Below, piece by piece: positions 10,386-22,063 of a stretch of 64,000 bases of DNA. A program made the position numbers and the translations under genes. Source of the stretch: Azolla caroliniana (lineage: Eukaryota; Polypodiophyta); NCBI GenBank assembly GCA_043228905.1, contig JBHGNT010000004.1, positions 10,912,001 to 10,976,000 of the forward strand, read 5' to 3'. Below the pieces are notes generated by a model. The model was given only the letters and a program-made list of their open reading frames with translations. It did no database searches and was not told the DNA's origin. Numbering within the stretch: position 1 is the stretch's first letter; every line of letters begins with the position of its first letter.

Positions 10386-11468
10386 ATGGTGATGCCTGCA
10401 TATTCACTTGTTACTCTAGCACCAAGTGGACATGCAATTCTAGCCGCTAAGGTTGTTGCGTCAAGGTCGCCGGAGAGATCATCTTCTGAAGGAAAGGCTA
10501 GGATTGGAAGAGATAGCAAGAAATCAGATGTGGCAAGAACTTTGCTTAATGGGGTTGTAGGTGATGGTTTGATGAACATTGATGCAGGTTCAAGACAGGA
10601 ACACTCACCACAAGGTCGCGATCAGCTTTATTGGGGCTCCGGTGTAGCTAACCCAGATGCAACTCCTATTTCGGACAACGTGGTTGAACTCTTGTTATCG
10701 GAACAAGATAGAATTCATATTTTGCGAGGATTCAAGTGATGGAAAGGCGGATGATCATTGCACGTGTGTTGGGGATTTATCTATCGCGTGCTAATCTACG
10801 TTTATTGTTACAAGCTGCGTTAAAACAATATGTTGACAACATTGTGGATGTGCAGATGTTAGGAAGGAACTACTATCAACTCGAGTTTGAATTAGATCGA
10901 ATGGTGCCATTTATGTTAGAAAGGAAAGCTATCACAATCAAGGGAGGATGGGTTTCTTTTCACAAATGGATCCACAATTTTTTCGGCAAAACAGGTACTC
11001 CATGAACTTGACTCTCTTTATACATGTATGGTGGTTCTTCCGAACTTGCGTAAATAATGGACAACTTCTATCGCATTAATTGTTGCTACAATTGGTACGG
11101 TATTAGAGGTATATGATATGCCATGAAAAGAAGGAGACAAAATGTTAGGTGTGATGTCAGCTAAGATTCTGGTTTCTAAGGCTACGGTATTGCCGTCTCA
11201 CATTCTGTTGCCCAATTTGTTGGACTCAACGCAGTCTCCGTATTCTCAGAAAATCATGTACCGATGTTTGCCTAATCAATGTTTTCGGTGTTTCGGGTTT
11301 GGCCATTTGGCCAAATATTGTCCTAAGTTTCAAAATGCCTCTCATATAGAGGAGCCCTCTTCAACCATTATTCCATATAAGGCCTCATTTGAAGGATGGA
11401 CTATAGTAGGGAATAGGAAAACATCTCGACCAAGTAAAATTCAACAAGTACAACCTAATAACCTTTAG
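10386..11468 (+). pseudogene. LINE ORF1 protein remnant (DUF4283 domain + CCHC knuckle)
   Basis: Three broken frames (10386-10739, 10736-11005, 11142-11468) together form the nucleic-acid chaperone protein of plant L1 elements. A low-complexity N-terminus is followed by the DUF4283 fold and one CCHC knuckle. A variable Lys/Glu-rich stretch continues to about 12057. At least two frame breaks are needed to join it. Confidence 0.75.
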
Positions 11469-12059
11469 GAATTTCCTCCCCTTCATAATAAATATCCTTC
11501 AGGTTGATGGTGAGGATCCTCAAGTGCCACTTGCGACAGGTTCATTGATCTCATCGAAGACTGATACATGTCCCCTAGTGACAACAATGCCTTCTAAGTC
11601 ATCTTCTCGGTTGATAGAGGGTAAGCCACCTACCAAAACAATCTCGCCAGATAAATTGAAATAGAAGGAAGATGACATGGAGATTGAAATAGCTCAACAA
11701 GGAAAGCTAGAGTTACATGGGCAGCAGAAGATGGTGGATGTCACTATCCAACAATTAGAGGAAACTGCACCTACACCTACAACTGATAATAACAAAGGAA
11801 AAACTCTTTATGACAAAAAGGACACAATGGAAGTAGAATTGTTATTGATAGAGAAAGAGGCCAATGGTTTCAAGTTTGGATCCTCGAAGGATATGACAGC
11901 AGGCCAAAAGTTGGATAAAGCTGTCAAAGAGCATAGGGTTCATAAGTATGCAGGGAAGGACTTGCTAACAAAGCGACAAATCCGCGCTCAAGAGGGCACT
12001 AAGAAGAGTCGCCAGGATATTCTCCTTGAGAAACGAACATCTTCAAATCATATGTAGTA

Positions 12060-12850
12060 TGAACAAGTTAAATATCCTTTCCTGGAACATGCAAGGCTTG
12101 AGGGGTTAGGCCTTTCCTAGATTTAAAGGACTTATACGGATAGATTTAGATACACCTAATGTTGGTGCAATTGATATTCTTTTTTTGCAAGAGCATCACT
12201 TGTCCAATGATAGGATACGGAGTTATGGTTCCATCCTACTAGGGAGATGGATACATTTTTGGGTCCCAGCGATAGGTCCAAATAGTAGACAAGTTGGTTT
12301 ATGTATGGCTATAAAGAACAATGGGCATCCATCATAGTCTCGACAGGTACTATTTTGAATAAAAGGGCGCAATTTCTTATTCTTCAAATAGGACCTCAAA
12401 AGACTGGTATTATAAATCTATATGCTTCTAACTCGGCCTGAAAAAGAGCTTCCTTTTGGATTTCTCTTTCTGAATACAATGGGTTAGCGGATTCTTGGCG
12501 TGTGGATGGTGACTTTAACATGATTGAAGAAGCATCTGATAGAAGGGGAGGCTCAATCAGTACAATTACAGGCCGAGAAGCTAGAGCTTGGGATTCCTTC
12601 TGTTTCTCTTTTGGTTTATTGGATCTATGGAATATTCACTCCATTTCCCGAATGCAAGGCTCTCTTCATTTCTCCAGGTCAAATGGCAGTGTGGTTGCAG
12701 CTAATTTGGCACGATTGGATAGGTTCTATGCTAGTAGCTTTTTTTGGGAAGCTTCTAGATCTATGGAGATTATTGTTGGGACGGTAACTTCTGATCATTA
12801 TCCATTGAAGTTAAACATTGTATTCACCAAAAGATCCTATCTTAAGCAAT
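12060..12850 (+). pseudogene. LINE endonuclease domain remnant
   Basis: Exonuclease-endonuclease-phosphatase fold motifs are seen: SWNMQG at the start, QEHH, VDGDFNMIEE and TSDHYPLKLN, which carry the metal-binding and catalytic Asn/Asp/His positions. The part from 12502 is an open frame of 181 aa; the earlier part is interrupted by stops. Confidence 0.8.
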
Positions 12851-13289
12851 TCTGTATCCCGACCTCATTGCTTGCTGATGAAACTCATAGAGTTTCTATA
12901 GCTCAAATCTGGTATAAGTATAGCTTCTCTGATGCCTTTCTGCTCAGAGATATCACTTATGCCATCCTTAATGTCAAGCGCTTCTTCATAAACATAGTTG
13001 CCTCTTCAGTTGATCGATGCAGTGCACATATTGCTAATTTGCGTTGAGCATTGGCTGCAACACAAAAGTTATTGGAAAAATACCAAACCTCACCATTGGC
13101 TGCTCTCGGATTTACAACAAGTAAAAAGCTATTTAAAAGAAAAGCAACATGCAAGAGGCTTGTATTTCTACCAACGTAATACAACTTCTTGGTCACAGAA
13201 GCAGGATAGGGTTAACAGAGAGTTCTTCAATCAATTTAAACAGAAGTATAAAACACTATCTATCAAAACCCTAAAACGATTTGATGGCT

Positions 13290-13473
13290 CACTACCTAGT
13301 AGTCTAACCTATACTAGGCTTCTGGTTACGGATTGGATCCGGCATACCGGCTCCCCAGCTCACCGGTCCTTACTGCTTACCGGCTTGGTTGCTCACCGGC
13401 ATACCGATTCATCTCGCTTACCGGCTCAGGCTTATTCAGCCGATTCGGCTCCGGTTGAGGTTGCCGCTCAACA
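13290..13473 (-). repeat. Partial LTR of the copia A family
   Basis: Matches the last third of the A-family LTR (CTAGTAGTCTAACCTATACTAGG ... TTGCCGCTCAACA, compare 528-711) with several changes. Only the U3 end in element orientation is present, so it is a truncated LTR that ends the LINE. Confidence 0.8.
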
Positions 13474-14505
13474 GTGCCGAAATTGCCGGTGCTCGTAATT
13501 CTCCTTTACCCGTAGTAGCCTCTGTTTCTCTCGCTATGTCGACTTTGTCTCTCCATTTTGAGGGCATCCATTCTTTCCACCCGAACCATTGTTGCCATCC
13601 GATCCACCATATTCTTCGTTCACTGTTTGCATGGCCATGGCCGGTTGTCACTGCTCCTCGTGCTCCTGTTGAGCATAACCCTTCATGTCTTGTGCATGTG
13701 CCATGCTTCCCACTTTGTCCACCTTTGTCATATAATCTCGTGTTAGAGTTGACAATCTTCATGTTATAGCCCTCCTTTGTCGATATCTCATCCTTGGTAA
13801 CACCCTTCAAATTTGCTTGGCCCACTTGGTCCTTGTCATCCTTTGTAGTGCACCTGCATGACCTCTTCCTTGTAATCGTCAACCTTGATCTCTTCGACCT
13901 CCGGTTGAGTCGGATTAGCTTATTTACGAATCGGTCTTGTCCGATCGTCTTTCGGTCGAATCGGCTTCCGTTCCAATTCGTATTCAACCCAGTTGATCGG
14001 TTTTTACTGATTGGGCCCCCTTTTGAGTCGGTTTCGACCGATCGGTTTCCGTCCGGATTTGTTTCCTTTTCCTTGTTTTCACCAGCCTCGACCGGTTTGA
14101 CCTCCGACACTTCTTTCCATTGTCCGTCGCGTAGGTCCTCCTATTGGGCCCCCAGTCACTCCGATCGCACGTCGGATTCTTCCCCTCGCGTGCCGCCTTC
14201 ATTCCTCCTTTGGCTCGATCGTCCCCTCGTCTTGAGCATCTCGTCATGCTGTCTCTCTCTGTTCTGTGCTTGCCTTTCGTAGGCTCTACCCACACGTCGA
14301 TGTTGACCTCCGAATACACACTTGCTCTTAGGTCCTCGTGCAGTTGTAATGCACGCTTCATTTTTCGCCATAGTGCTTGCGTCGTATTACGCCGTAGTGT
14401 ATGCTTCGTATTCAGTCGTAGTGCATGCTCTGTTTTGTGCCGTAGTGCGTGGTTCGTATTACGCGCTTCTCCTGACGCAGACCGGACCTTCGCATTGTCA
14501 TGCTT
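13474..14505 (-). pseudogene. Downstream remnant of the gag-like element
   Basis: The minus strand keeps long basic/Ser-Thr-rich frames (13436-14110 and 13984-14361) between the gag-like frame and the LTR stub. They contain no domain I recognise. Position and composition suggest the linker part of the same retroelement polyprotein. Plus-strand frames over the same bases (for example 14144-15502) are Ser-rich shadows. Confidence 0.35.
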
Positions 14506-15840
14506 TCATTTAGATCTGAATTTCGTACAGATCATCTTCCCTCTGAACCGGCTTCCGACTTTACCTTCCTCGCCGTCATCTCCCATATCTCCGGTCTCAT
14601 GTTGCTTCTCAGACACAACCGCCGAAGTCTCTAGGGTTAGTGGGCAGGAATCCTCGGTATTATCGTTCTCCGTTGTTTCACCCATAGCCACCTTCTTGGC
14701 TATCTCTCCGTCGTATGCATTAGATTCGAACTTTGTTTTCTCTCCGCCACCTTCCATCTCTTCGGTCTCACGTTGTCTTTCGAATGCAACTGCCGAAGTC
14801 TCTAGAACTAGTGGTGGGAAAGTCTTCATACAGCCATCCGCCATTGATTCGTCCATAGCCACTTCCGATTCGATGTCATCTTTTGTGGCGACCTCCTCAA
14901 TCATGTCCGCCTCACACTCTTTATCTCCCTCGATCATGCAAGCATCGGTTATGCTTACCCCTTTTTCACCCGATGTTTCGGACACTTGTGTCCCAAAACC
15001 TTCTTCCACCCTTGAAGTAGCATTCGCCACTCTCAAGTCATCGACCTTATCCTTGGTCGTTGTTCTTTTGCAAGAAGAGAGGATAGCTTGTTCCACACCC
15101 TCTCCCGTAGTACCATCATATTGTATTTCAGCCTTCATGCCGACTACATCGTTCATCCTTAATCGATCATCCCTTGTAGGCCATGTTGTTGCCAACAATA
15201 TTCTCGTCTTCCTCTTATCATATCTTCGGCATACTCTTTCGACTTCAGCCCAATCCTCGGTAAGGCCATTTGCACCGTCATCATCTTTGAGTTTGATCCC
15301 GATGTCCATCCTTTCTTTCCGATCAATCGATTTTACGAACATTAGGACTTTATCCACCCCCACCAATCATTGTTCCCACTCCGAGAGTCGAGCAAAACGA
15401 TGCTCGAACTCTAGGAATGCTTGTGTTGCACTTCGGTGGGTCTTCTCCGATACCACCCATTCATCGAACTCTCGCCGATCTCGTCCCTTCGGTCTCTTGT
15501 AATCATATGCCTCTCGTAAATCTTCTTCAAAGGACCCCCATCTTGGGTTTTGTTGCCGTATCTTGTGGATTCTCTCTTGTAGCTCATCCGTGGCCACCCG
15601 ACTGAAGGATATCACTTGCAATCCTTCCGGTATCCCGTGTCGCATCATCGCCCCCTTGTAGTCACATAGATAACGTGACACATCCTTTCTGTTGAATTTC
15701 CCGTTTCTTTGCACAAGCAGCTCTACTTCCGATTTGATCTCCGACATCAAGCGTTGTTCTTGTAGTATGCAGTTAAGCACCATCGTCATCATGGACATCG
15801 CCTCTTGTTGATTCTCCATCTCCTTGCCACCCGTATTCAC
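14506..15840 (-). CDS. Gag-like protein of an unclassified retroelement, one internal stop
   Basis: A minus-strand frame of about 445 codons is broken by a single TGA at 15367-15369, after SEWEQ; this may be a decayed CGA Arg codon. The N-terminal part is a helical capsid-like domain (FNRKDVSRYLCDY, FSRVATDELQERI, DEWVVSEKTHRS, FLEFEHRFARL, DKVLMFVKSIDRKER). The C-terminal half is acidic and repetitive: ETSAV units recur near 14640 and 14800. No knuckle, protease or RT follows recognisably. A second, decayed relative lies at 34598-35200 on the other strand, so this is a dispersed family. I read it as gag of an LTR element; the exact clade is not recognised. Confidence 0.6.
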
Positions 15841-15900
15841 GTCGGGTTCACCACTTGTGTCATGCCTTTCGTCGCTGGATCGTTGCGTGAATCGGGTAGG

Positions 15901-16764
15901 AACCGCTAGGGTTTTGAACTAGGAGGAGGAAGAATTTGAGGCTAATCTAGTTATGAGTAGATTATAAGAAAGAGATATAAAACCTCGTGAATCCCACGAG
16001 TATAATGTATTTTATTAGATTAATCAATATTAAGATAAGAATATGAATTTGGATTGAAAGATAAGAATATAGAAACTTCGTGAATCCCACGAGTATAATT
16101 TATTAATTGGTGTTTTAGAAATATATCCAATTTCCAAATATTCCACACCCCTCTATTACATTGTGCTCCCCATCCTTATATAATGATGAGAGAGTCTTAA
16201 CAATCCATACTTTTTCTATCAATAGACTATATGCTTTATATAACATGTTCATGCACACTAAATGTGCATGAGTTGCCTTTTACACTATGCTTTTATTTCC
16301 TAAATATAGTGCTCATGCTCGCTAGATGTGCACGAGTAATTTTTTATTGGTGTACATTTTTCTTATAAATAAAGTATTCACACATTCTAAAAATGCATGA
16401 CTTCCCTTTTAATAAAGGTCTTATATGTATTAAATCTATATCTTAAACATTTAGGATAAATTAGTACAATGGTAAGGTTGGGGTTTGTCTATGTGGAGGT
16501 ACAAGGTTTTAATCCTGCCCTATGCACATAATAAATAATTTTTTATTTATTTACAAATTTGTCTCTTGATCTGATGAGAGACTCTCACCGGCCTTCTTCA
16601 TCCAGCTCTTGCCAGTCTACTTCGTCGGATTCTCATCGGGTACTCTTCATCTGGTTCTTGCCAGGTCTCCATGTCCCATCCGGAGGGACCAAAAATGCAA
16701 TTTTCTCATAGTGTGCGATTTACACTACAACAACGTTGTAACATAGGTTCTAGAAAACACAGGC
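15901..16764. other. AT-rich spacer with a 23-bp direct repeat and tRNA-like piece
   Basis: No gene seen. A unit centred on CGTGAATCCCACGAGTATAAT occurs at about 15986 and again at about 16080. A tRNA-like segment (ACAATGGTAAGGTTGGGG ... AAGGTTTTAATCCTGCC, about 16465-16520) resembles a SINE head. Near 16565-16670 a CTTCATC-x-GGTTCTTGCCAG-like phrase is repeated. Confidence 0.4.
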
Positions 16765-17755
16765 TGATCACTGTGTGTTCGTAAAAAGGTATGATGAAGG
16801 TGACTTCTTGATTCTCTTATTAGATGTGGATGACATGTTGATAGTCGGACAAGACACGAAGAAGATTGGAAGCTTAAAGAAAGCTTTAGGCAAGTCGTTT
16901 GCCATGAAAGATTTTGGACCGGCTAAACATATATTAGGGATGCACATAGTTCGGGAAAGAACTAAGAAAGTGGTGTGGTTGTCACAAGAGAAATATGTGA
17001 CGAAGATCTTGGAGAGATTCAACATGTCGGAAGCAAAGCTAGTTGGCTCTATGTTGCCGACCAACTGCAAGATAAATGCAAAGCAATGCCTGAGGGGGGA
17101 GAAAGAAAAGGTTGAGATGAGGAAAGTACCATATGCCTCAGCTGTTGGCAAACTTATGTATGCTATGGTCTATACAAGACCAAACATAGCCTTTGTTGTG
17201 GGGGCAGTAAGCCAATACATGAGTAATCCAGGAAGAGAACACTGGGCAACAGTAAAATGGGTACTCCTGTACTTGAAAGGCACCTCAGGGGGTATACCTA
17301 AGGTGTCAGAAAACCCATGCTCGAAGGGTTTACTGACTCAGACATGTCGAGGGATGCAGACTCACGTCGATCCACTTCGGGGTACGTGATGACCTATGTA
17401 GGGGGAGTAGAGTCATGGCAGTCACGACTACAAAAGTCTGTGGCCTTGTAGACCACAGAGGCAGAGTACATGGCAGCGGTAGAGGTAGAAAAAGAGCTGA
17501 TCTGGATGAGAATTTTTCTTAGTGAGTTGGCAAAGGGATTTCTTGCTTCATTGTGATAGCCAAAGTGTCATACATCTAGCCAAGAACACTACGTACCACT
17601 CTCTGACCAAGCATATACAGAGAAGGTATCACTGGTTTAGGGAGAAAGTGGAAGAAGAAGAGTTTACCCTCGTGAAGATCCATACTAATGATAATGGATC
17701 CGACATGCTTATGAAGAACCTACCTATGGACAGACTCAGAGTCTATCGATAGAGG
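16765..17755 (+). pseudogene. Copia RT-RNase H 3' fragment
   Basis: Opens inside RT (LLLDVDDMLIVGQD, where YVDD is expected; FAMKDFGPAKHILGMHI; YASAVGKLMYAMVYTRP). A frameshift near 17385 follows. RNase H then reads ESWQSRLQKSVAL, TTEAEYMAA, LHCDSQSVIHLAKN and HIQRRYHWFRE. It ends with MDRLRVYR and a stop at 17750-17752, just ahead of a polypurine tract and LTR. This is a 5'-truncated copia element of a lineage different from A. Confidence 0.85.
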
Positions 17756-17785
17756 ACGGGACTAACCGACTCCATCCATTGGAGT

Positions 17786-17797
17786 GAAGGGGGAGTT
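17786..17797 (+). promoter_or_regulatory. Polypurine tract
   Basis: AAGGGGGAGTT directly precedes the LTR that starts TGTTAGGAAT, as expected for plus-strand priming of the copia fragment upstream. Confidence 0.75.
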
Positions 17798-18484
17798 TGT
17801 TAGGAATATGTCCCTCCTATGGGAGGAGCCAACTGATCAGACCGAGAGTCGATAGACGAAGACAATGAGTAGCTGATTGGCCGGGCCGAGATCCAATTGT
17901 CGAAGACATGGAGAGTCGACTGAGAAGAATCAATAGCAGATGATCCAAGTCGAAGACAAGACTATCTAGTTAGGCTGACCGGAGGGTTGACGACAAGGCC
18001 GACTAGTCAAGCTGACTGGACAATCGACACAGGAGTCGGTTGATCGAATCAACTAGTCGATTAGTCGGCTGATTACATGTTACTATTATTAGTATAGTAA
18101 TAGGAAGATCATAGTAGAGGGTACATTTATAAATAGCCCGTATAGTATATAAGTATAAATACACTTAGGGCAAAGCTTTAGGTGTGTGCGCCTCTATTGT
18201 ATAGTGTGATAGAGAAGAGAGAGAGTGTGAGTGAGAGGGAACGACACCATAGTTGAGTGAGCTTAGATGTCAAGAGTCCTGTGTGGCTGTTACACTCTGC
18301 GAAGAGAGAGTGTTGTAATCTCGTCGTCTTGTATATCCACTATATAGTGAAGATTTGTTCTCCTTTGGTTTTCCCCATTTAGGGTTTCCACGTAAAACCG
18401 TGTACCTTGTTCATTTTGTTGTTTTTTGTTCCAAGTTCTGTATTTCAGCATATCTTTTGTGAGTCGACGGTTTGATTCCTATCA
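17798..18484 (+). repeat. Copia 3' LTR of about 687 bp
   Basis: Starts TGTTAGGAAT and ends ATTCCTATCA, an imperfect 10-bp terminal inverted repeat with TG/CA ends. TATA-like sequence (TATATAAGTATAAATAC, about 18145) and a GA-rich leader lie inside. The first third is full of GTCGACT-like words. The 5' partner is not in the window. Confidence 0.8.
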
Positions 18485-18639
18485 TTCTAGGTATTGATCC
18501 TCTTCCGCATCATCTAATCCTTCTATCATATTAACTGCTTCTGCATGTGGTGGTAAACATTATCGGGATGTCGTGACCTTCTCCTGGTTCAACACCCCAT
18601 CTTGCTTTTGCCTTTACAAAATGTGAGAATATTTTTCTA

Positions 18640-20500
18640 CCAATTCTATTTGATATTAGTAGTTTTGAGCCAGGGTTTGCCCACTAACACAGGATATGCA
18701 CCTGGTGCATCCAAATGAAAAATCTGAAATGTATGGTCACCAATGACAATTTCCAATTGTCGAATCAGCCCAAGTGGTTGGGTGGTACTTGTGTCAGCCA
18801 TTCGTAACCAGAAAGGGCATGCTCCCCATTTAGTAATGCCAAGCCGATCACATGTAAGTTTTTTAATAACATTCACACTAGAACCACCATCAACAATACT
18901 ACTTGCTACTTCTTGGCCATGAATGATGACTTTGATTGTTGGACTTTGTTCGTCCATTATAGTTGATTCTGTAATTGGATTGGTAAAGTTTACCGACACT
19001 TTTTTAGACCCGTTTTTAGCAATAATAGTGGCGAACTTCTCGGTAAAGAGAGGAACTAATTTTAATAACCCTACTAAGGGTAATGACACTTGGCAATCTA
19101 CCAAGACCTTCCATGATTCCCCATCCTCAAGTGTCATAGTCGGCACCGACTGTTTGACTGGCCAATTGTCCATCTTGTCAGTCGACAAACTACTTTCTTG
19201 CAGCATTCGGGGCACATTATTGTTTTTAGCCTCTTTGACCCACTCCTTTGCTTCTTTTTGCACTACGTCCTGTACTTCCCACTTGGATTGTTTAGCTCTA
19301 TTGCTAGTGGTCACTTGCTGGACTTCGGGCGCGACCTTATTGACTGTTAGTGCTTTCCCTTTGTCTTTTGCCAGGCATTGATTAGCGTAATGACCATCCT
19401 TCTTGCAAATATAGTAATTCAGCACCAATGATCCACTAGATTCTCCATTTTCATATTGAGGTCAACAAGCATCATGGGATTCGGAGTCATCTCTAGCTCT
19501 AGAATCATGTTGAAATTGTCGAGATCCTTTCGATTTTCTGTTATCATTGAATCAACAATTCGGTGGTCTATTATCGTCATTCCTCCTTTGCTCATTAGAT
19601 CGTCTCTCCAACGGGTATCTACTACCCCTATCCAATTATTCCTATCCCGCCGGGGTGAATAATCCCGATCATAACGGCTCTGACTATCGCGTTGATAATT
19701 ATCCTGTTGGTCATCTTCTCGTCAATAGTCATTGTATCAGTCGTCGCGTCGATAATTATCTCACCGATAATCATCCCTCCAACCATGATCTGATGGATAA
19801 CGATCATCATATCATGGACAATCTTCCTCTTGAGGCCGGTGTCCCAACCGATTCCGGTCGTCCTGAAAATTGTTTTGGGGTGGTATCTGTCGAACTAGTG
19901 TCGCGGTTTTATTGAGTAAATTGTACTCGCATTGGTCAACCACATGTGTCCTGGAATGATAGATCATACAATGAGTATGTAAACTACATTTCATCATCGA
20001 ACGCCCCGTATTGAGACATGTAATGCATTGTACAGCTTGAAGGAACCTCAATTCTTCAAACATAGGTAAAGACCTTTGTAGGTCCGCCATATTCATATTG
20101 TTACTGCTTTGTGTTTTGTCCATTGCCAGTGCTTTTTCAATCATGTCTTCTAGTGATTGATTCCTGAAATCAAACACCGCTAATGTTGTTCGCAATGGCT
20201 CTCGTAATGCCGCCAGGAACGTATCCTTCAGTTTCTCTTCGGGAATAGGTAGCGCCAATTGGAGACGTAGATTTTGAAATCTGATGACAAATTGCGGCAT
20301 TGTTTCATGGGGCTCTTGATATGCCACATAAAATTGACTAATCAAGTCTTTTTGTGGAATTCATCGATGAAATAACCTTATGAACTTGGTAGTTACTTGA
20401 TCAAAAGATTGGAAAGCCCTGGCTCCATTCTGGGCATACCAATTCGTTGATGGTCTGTCAAGCGATAATACAAACTCCACCCTCGGTTTCTGGCGCAGCA
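18640..20500 (-). pseudogene. Ty3/gypsy gag-protease fragment
   Basis: On the minus strand, gag residues (STNWYAQNGARAFQSFDQV near 20400; FVIRFQNLRLQL at 20300-20250) lead to a knuckle (YYICKKDGHYANQC, first Cys changed to Tyr, about 19410). A retropepsin (SSIVDGGSSVNVI, about 18900; then VGKPWL) follows. DGGSSVN wording is typical of non-chromovirus (Tat/Athila-like) gypsy proteases, unlike the other gypsy pieces here. RT and integrase are absent. At about 20500 the frame fuses directly into copia C. Confidence 0.75.
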
Positions 20501-21603
20501 ACTGCACGGTCAAGTCTCCACTACTTGCTGACACTTCATTCGACTGGTCCTTTTGACTCAGTCCCTCATTCGGCCCACTTAGGCGAAATGAAATCAGGCT
20601 CTGTTCCATAGCTCCAATTGCCTCCTCATCCAGGGGCAACTCGGCCTCACTGGCCTCTTCCTCAAAATTAGGAATGGAGTGGATGGGGGTTGGGGGTTGG
20701 GGGTGAAGGCAAGTACTATGAAGCCGACTCGTCGAAAATGGCATCTCAGCTTACTCAGACCTCTTTTGTTTGGGGGTTATAACACTTATAACCCTTCTGT
20801 TCATCCAAGTAGCTTACCAAGATACACTTCTCAGCTTTCGCATCTAGCTTCCTCTGCTTCTCCTTCAGCACATGCACATATGCAATGCTACCGAATACCC
20901 TTAAGTGTGCCAGATTCGGCTTCTTCCCGAAATACAGCTTGTGTTGCGACATTCCTCCATTTGCAGAAGTTTGATTTTGTAGGTATACTGCCATCCTGAC
21001 GGCTTCAGCCCAATAGAATTTCGGCATATGCTTCTCCTTAAGCATTTCCCTAACCGTTTCTTAAATCATCTGATTCTTCCTTTCGTCCACATCATTATGC
21101 TCCAGTGTACATTCCCTTCTTCTGCAGATAGCTAGAGAACTGGTTGGAAAAGTACTCTTTTCCTCCATCGCGCCTTAGGCACTTGATCTTTCTACCGATC
21201 TCCCGTTCGGCAAGGCTCTTCACCTTCAAGAATCAAGAGAAGACTTCGCTTTTCTTCTTGATCAAGCACGCCCAAGTGTGCCGAGTGTGGTCATCGATGA
21301 AGGTTACAAAGTAAAGACTTCCACTGATACTCATGTTCGGCGCCGGTTCCCATACATCCACCAATTTCTTTCATTTGGAAACGAAAGTAAGTGATGCTTC
21401 CCTAACTGCCAGCCTTCGCAGACTTGGCGCTTTCGGCCATTGAATTTCCACCAACTGAAAATGATATTTTTCGACTACATTTCCCGAAGCCATGGTAAGT
21501 TGACACGGCTGAATCGCTTGTGCCACAAGTCGATATCCGATTCAACTTTTTGCCCCTTGGTGAACATAGCAGTGCCTATGTCATTTGTTTCAAGGGATAA
21601 CAT

Positions 21604-22063
21604 TGTTGAGCGAACAAGCTCAACCGAATCCAGATCGGGAATAAACTAGAGTCGGATCATAGTCTAGAATGGAGAACTGCATCGGTGTCTGGATCGGTAT
21701 ATAGAACCAAGAGCCATATCTGATAACCGGATCAGATTGTAACCGGTAGACCGTTAGAGGCCTACGGTCCTAGCCTAGTACATAGCCATATTTCTTGGAG
21801 TTAGTGTCAATCACTCGTATGAGCATTGAAGTACATGTCAGTACTTTTGTCAGTCCTTTTAAGGACTTGTATAAAAGTGTTCTCTGAATACATTGTATGT
21901 ACAGAGTGTTATTATTTTGAATTGAGTTTACTGTTCTGCTCTCTCTATCTCTCCCGTGTACTCTATGTGTGTGACTAAGCTTTCCAATAAACCTGTGCAT
22001 ATTCTCTATTTCTATTTGGTGAAGTTGATTTCATCTACAAGATTCCACACGCTACTTTTTACA
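21604..22063 (+). repeat. Solo LTR inside copia C, 5-bp target duplication AACAT
   Basis: A 460-bp LTR of the A family in plus orientation (TGTTGAGCG ... TTTTTACA), with TATAAAAG at 21870-21877. AACAT flanks it on both sides (21599-21603 and 22064-22068), so it is an insertion reduced to one LTR by recombination. It interrupts the pre-integrase frame of element C right after GRMF. Confidence 0.92.

Larger units (their letters stand above)
10128..13289 (+). mobile_element. L1-type LINE, 3' truncated
   Basis: Plus-strand remnants in L1 order. There is an ORF1 protein of DUF4283 type (RMVPFMLERKAITIKGGWVSF, 10736-11005) with a zinc knuckle (CFRCFGFGHLAKYCPK, about 11279-11326). An apurinic-type endonuclease follows from about 12070 (LSWNMQGLRG, FLQEHH, GDFNM, final SDHYP near 12795). 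Then comes the segment that normally precedes RT (VNREFFNQFKQKYK). The reverse transcriptase is absent: the element ends where the copia LTR piece at 13290 begins. Frameshifts and stops mark it as dead. Confidence 0.85.

Noticed and set aside
14144-15502. A 452-aa plus-strand frame
   Set aside because: Ser/Ala/Leu-rich shadow of the minus-strand gag-like frame, which has the structured composition and a relative elsewhere.
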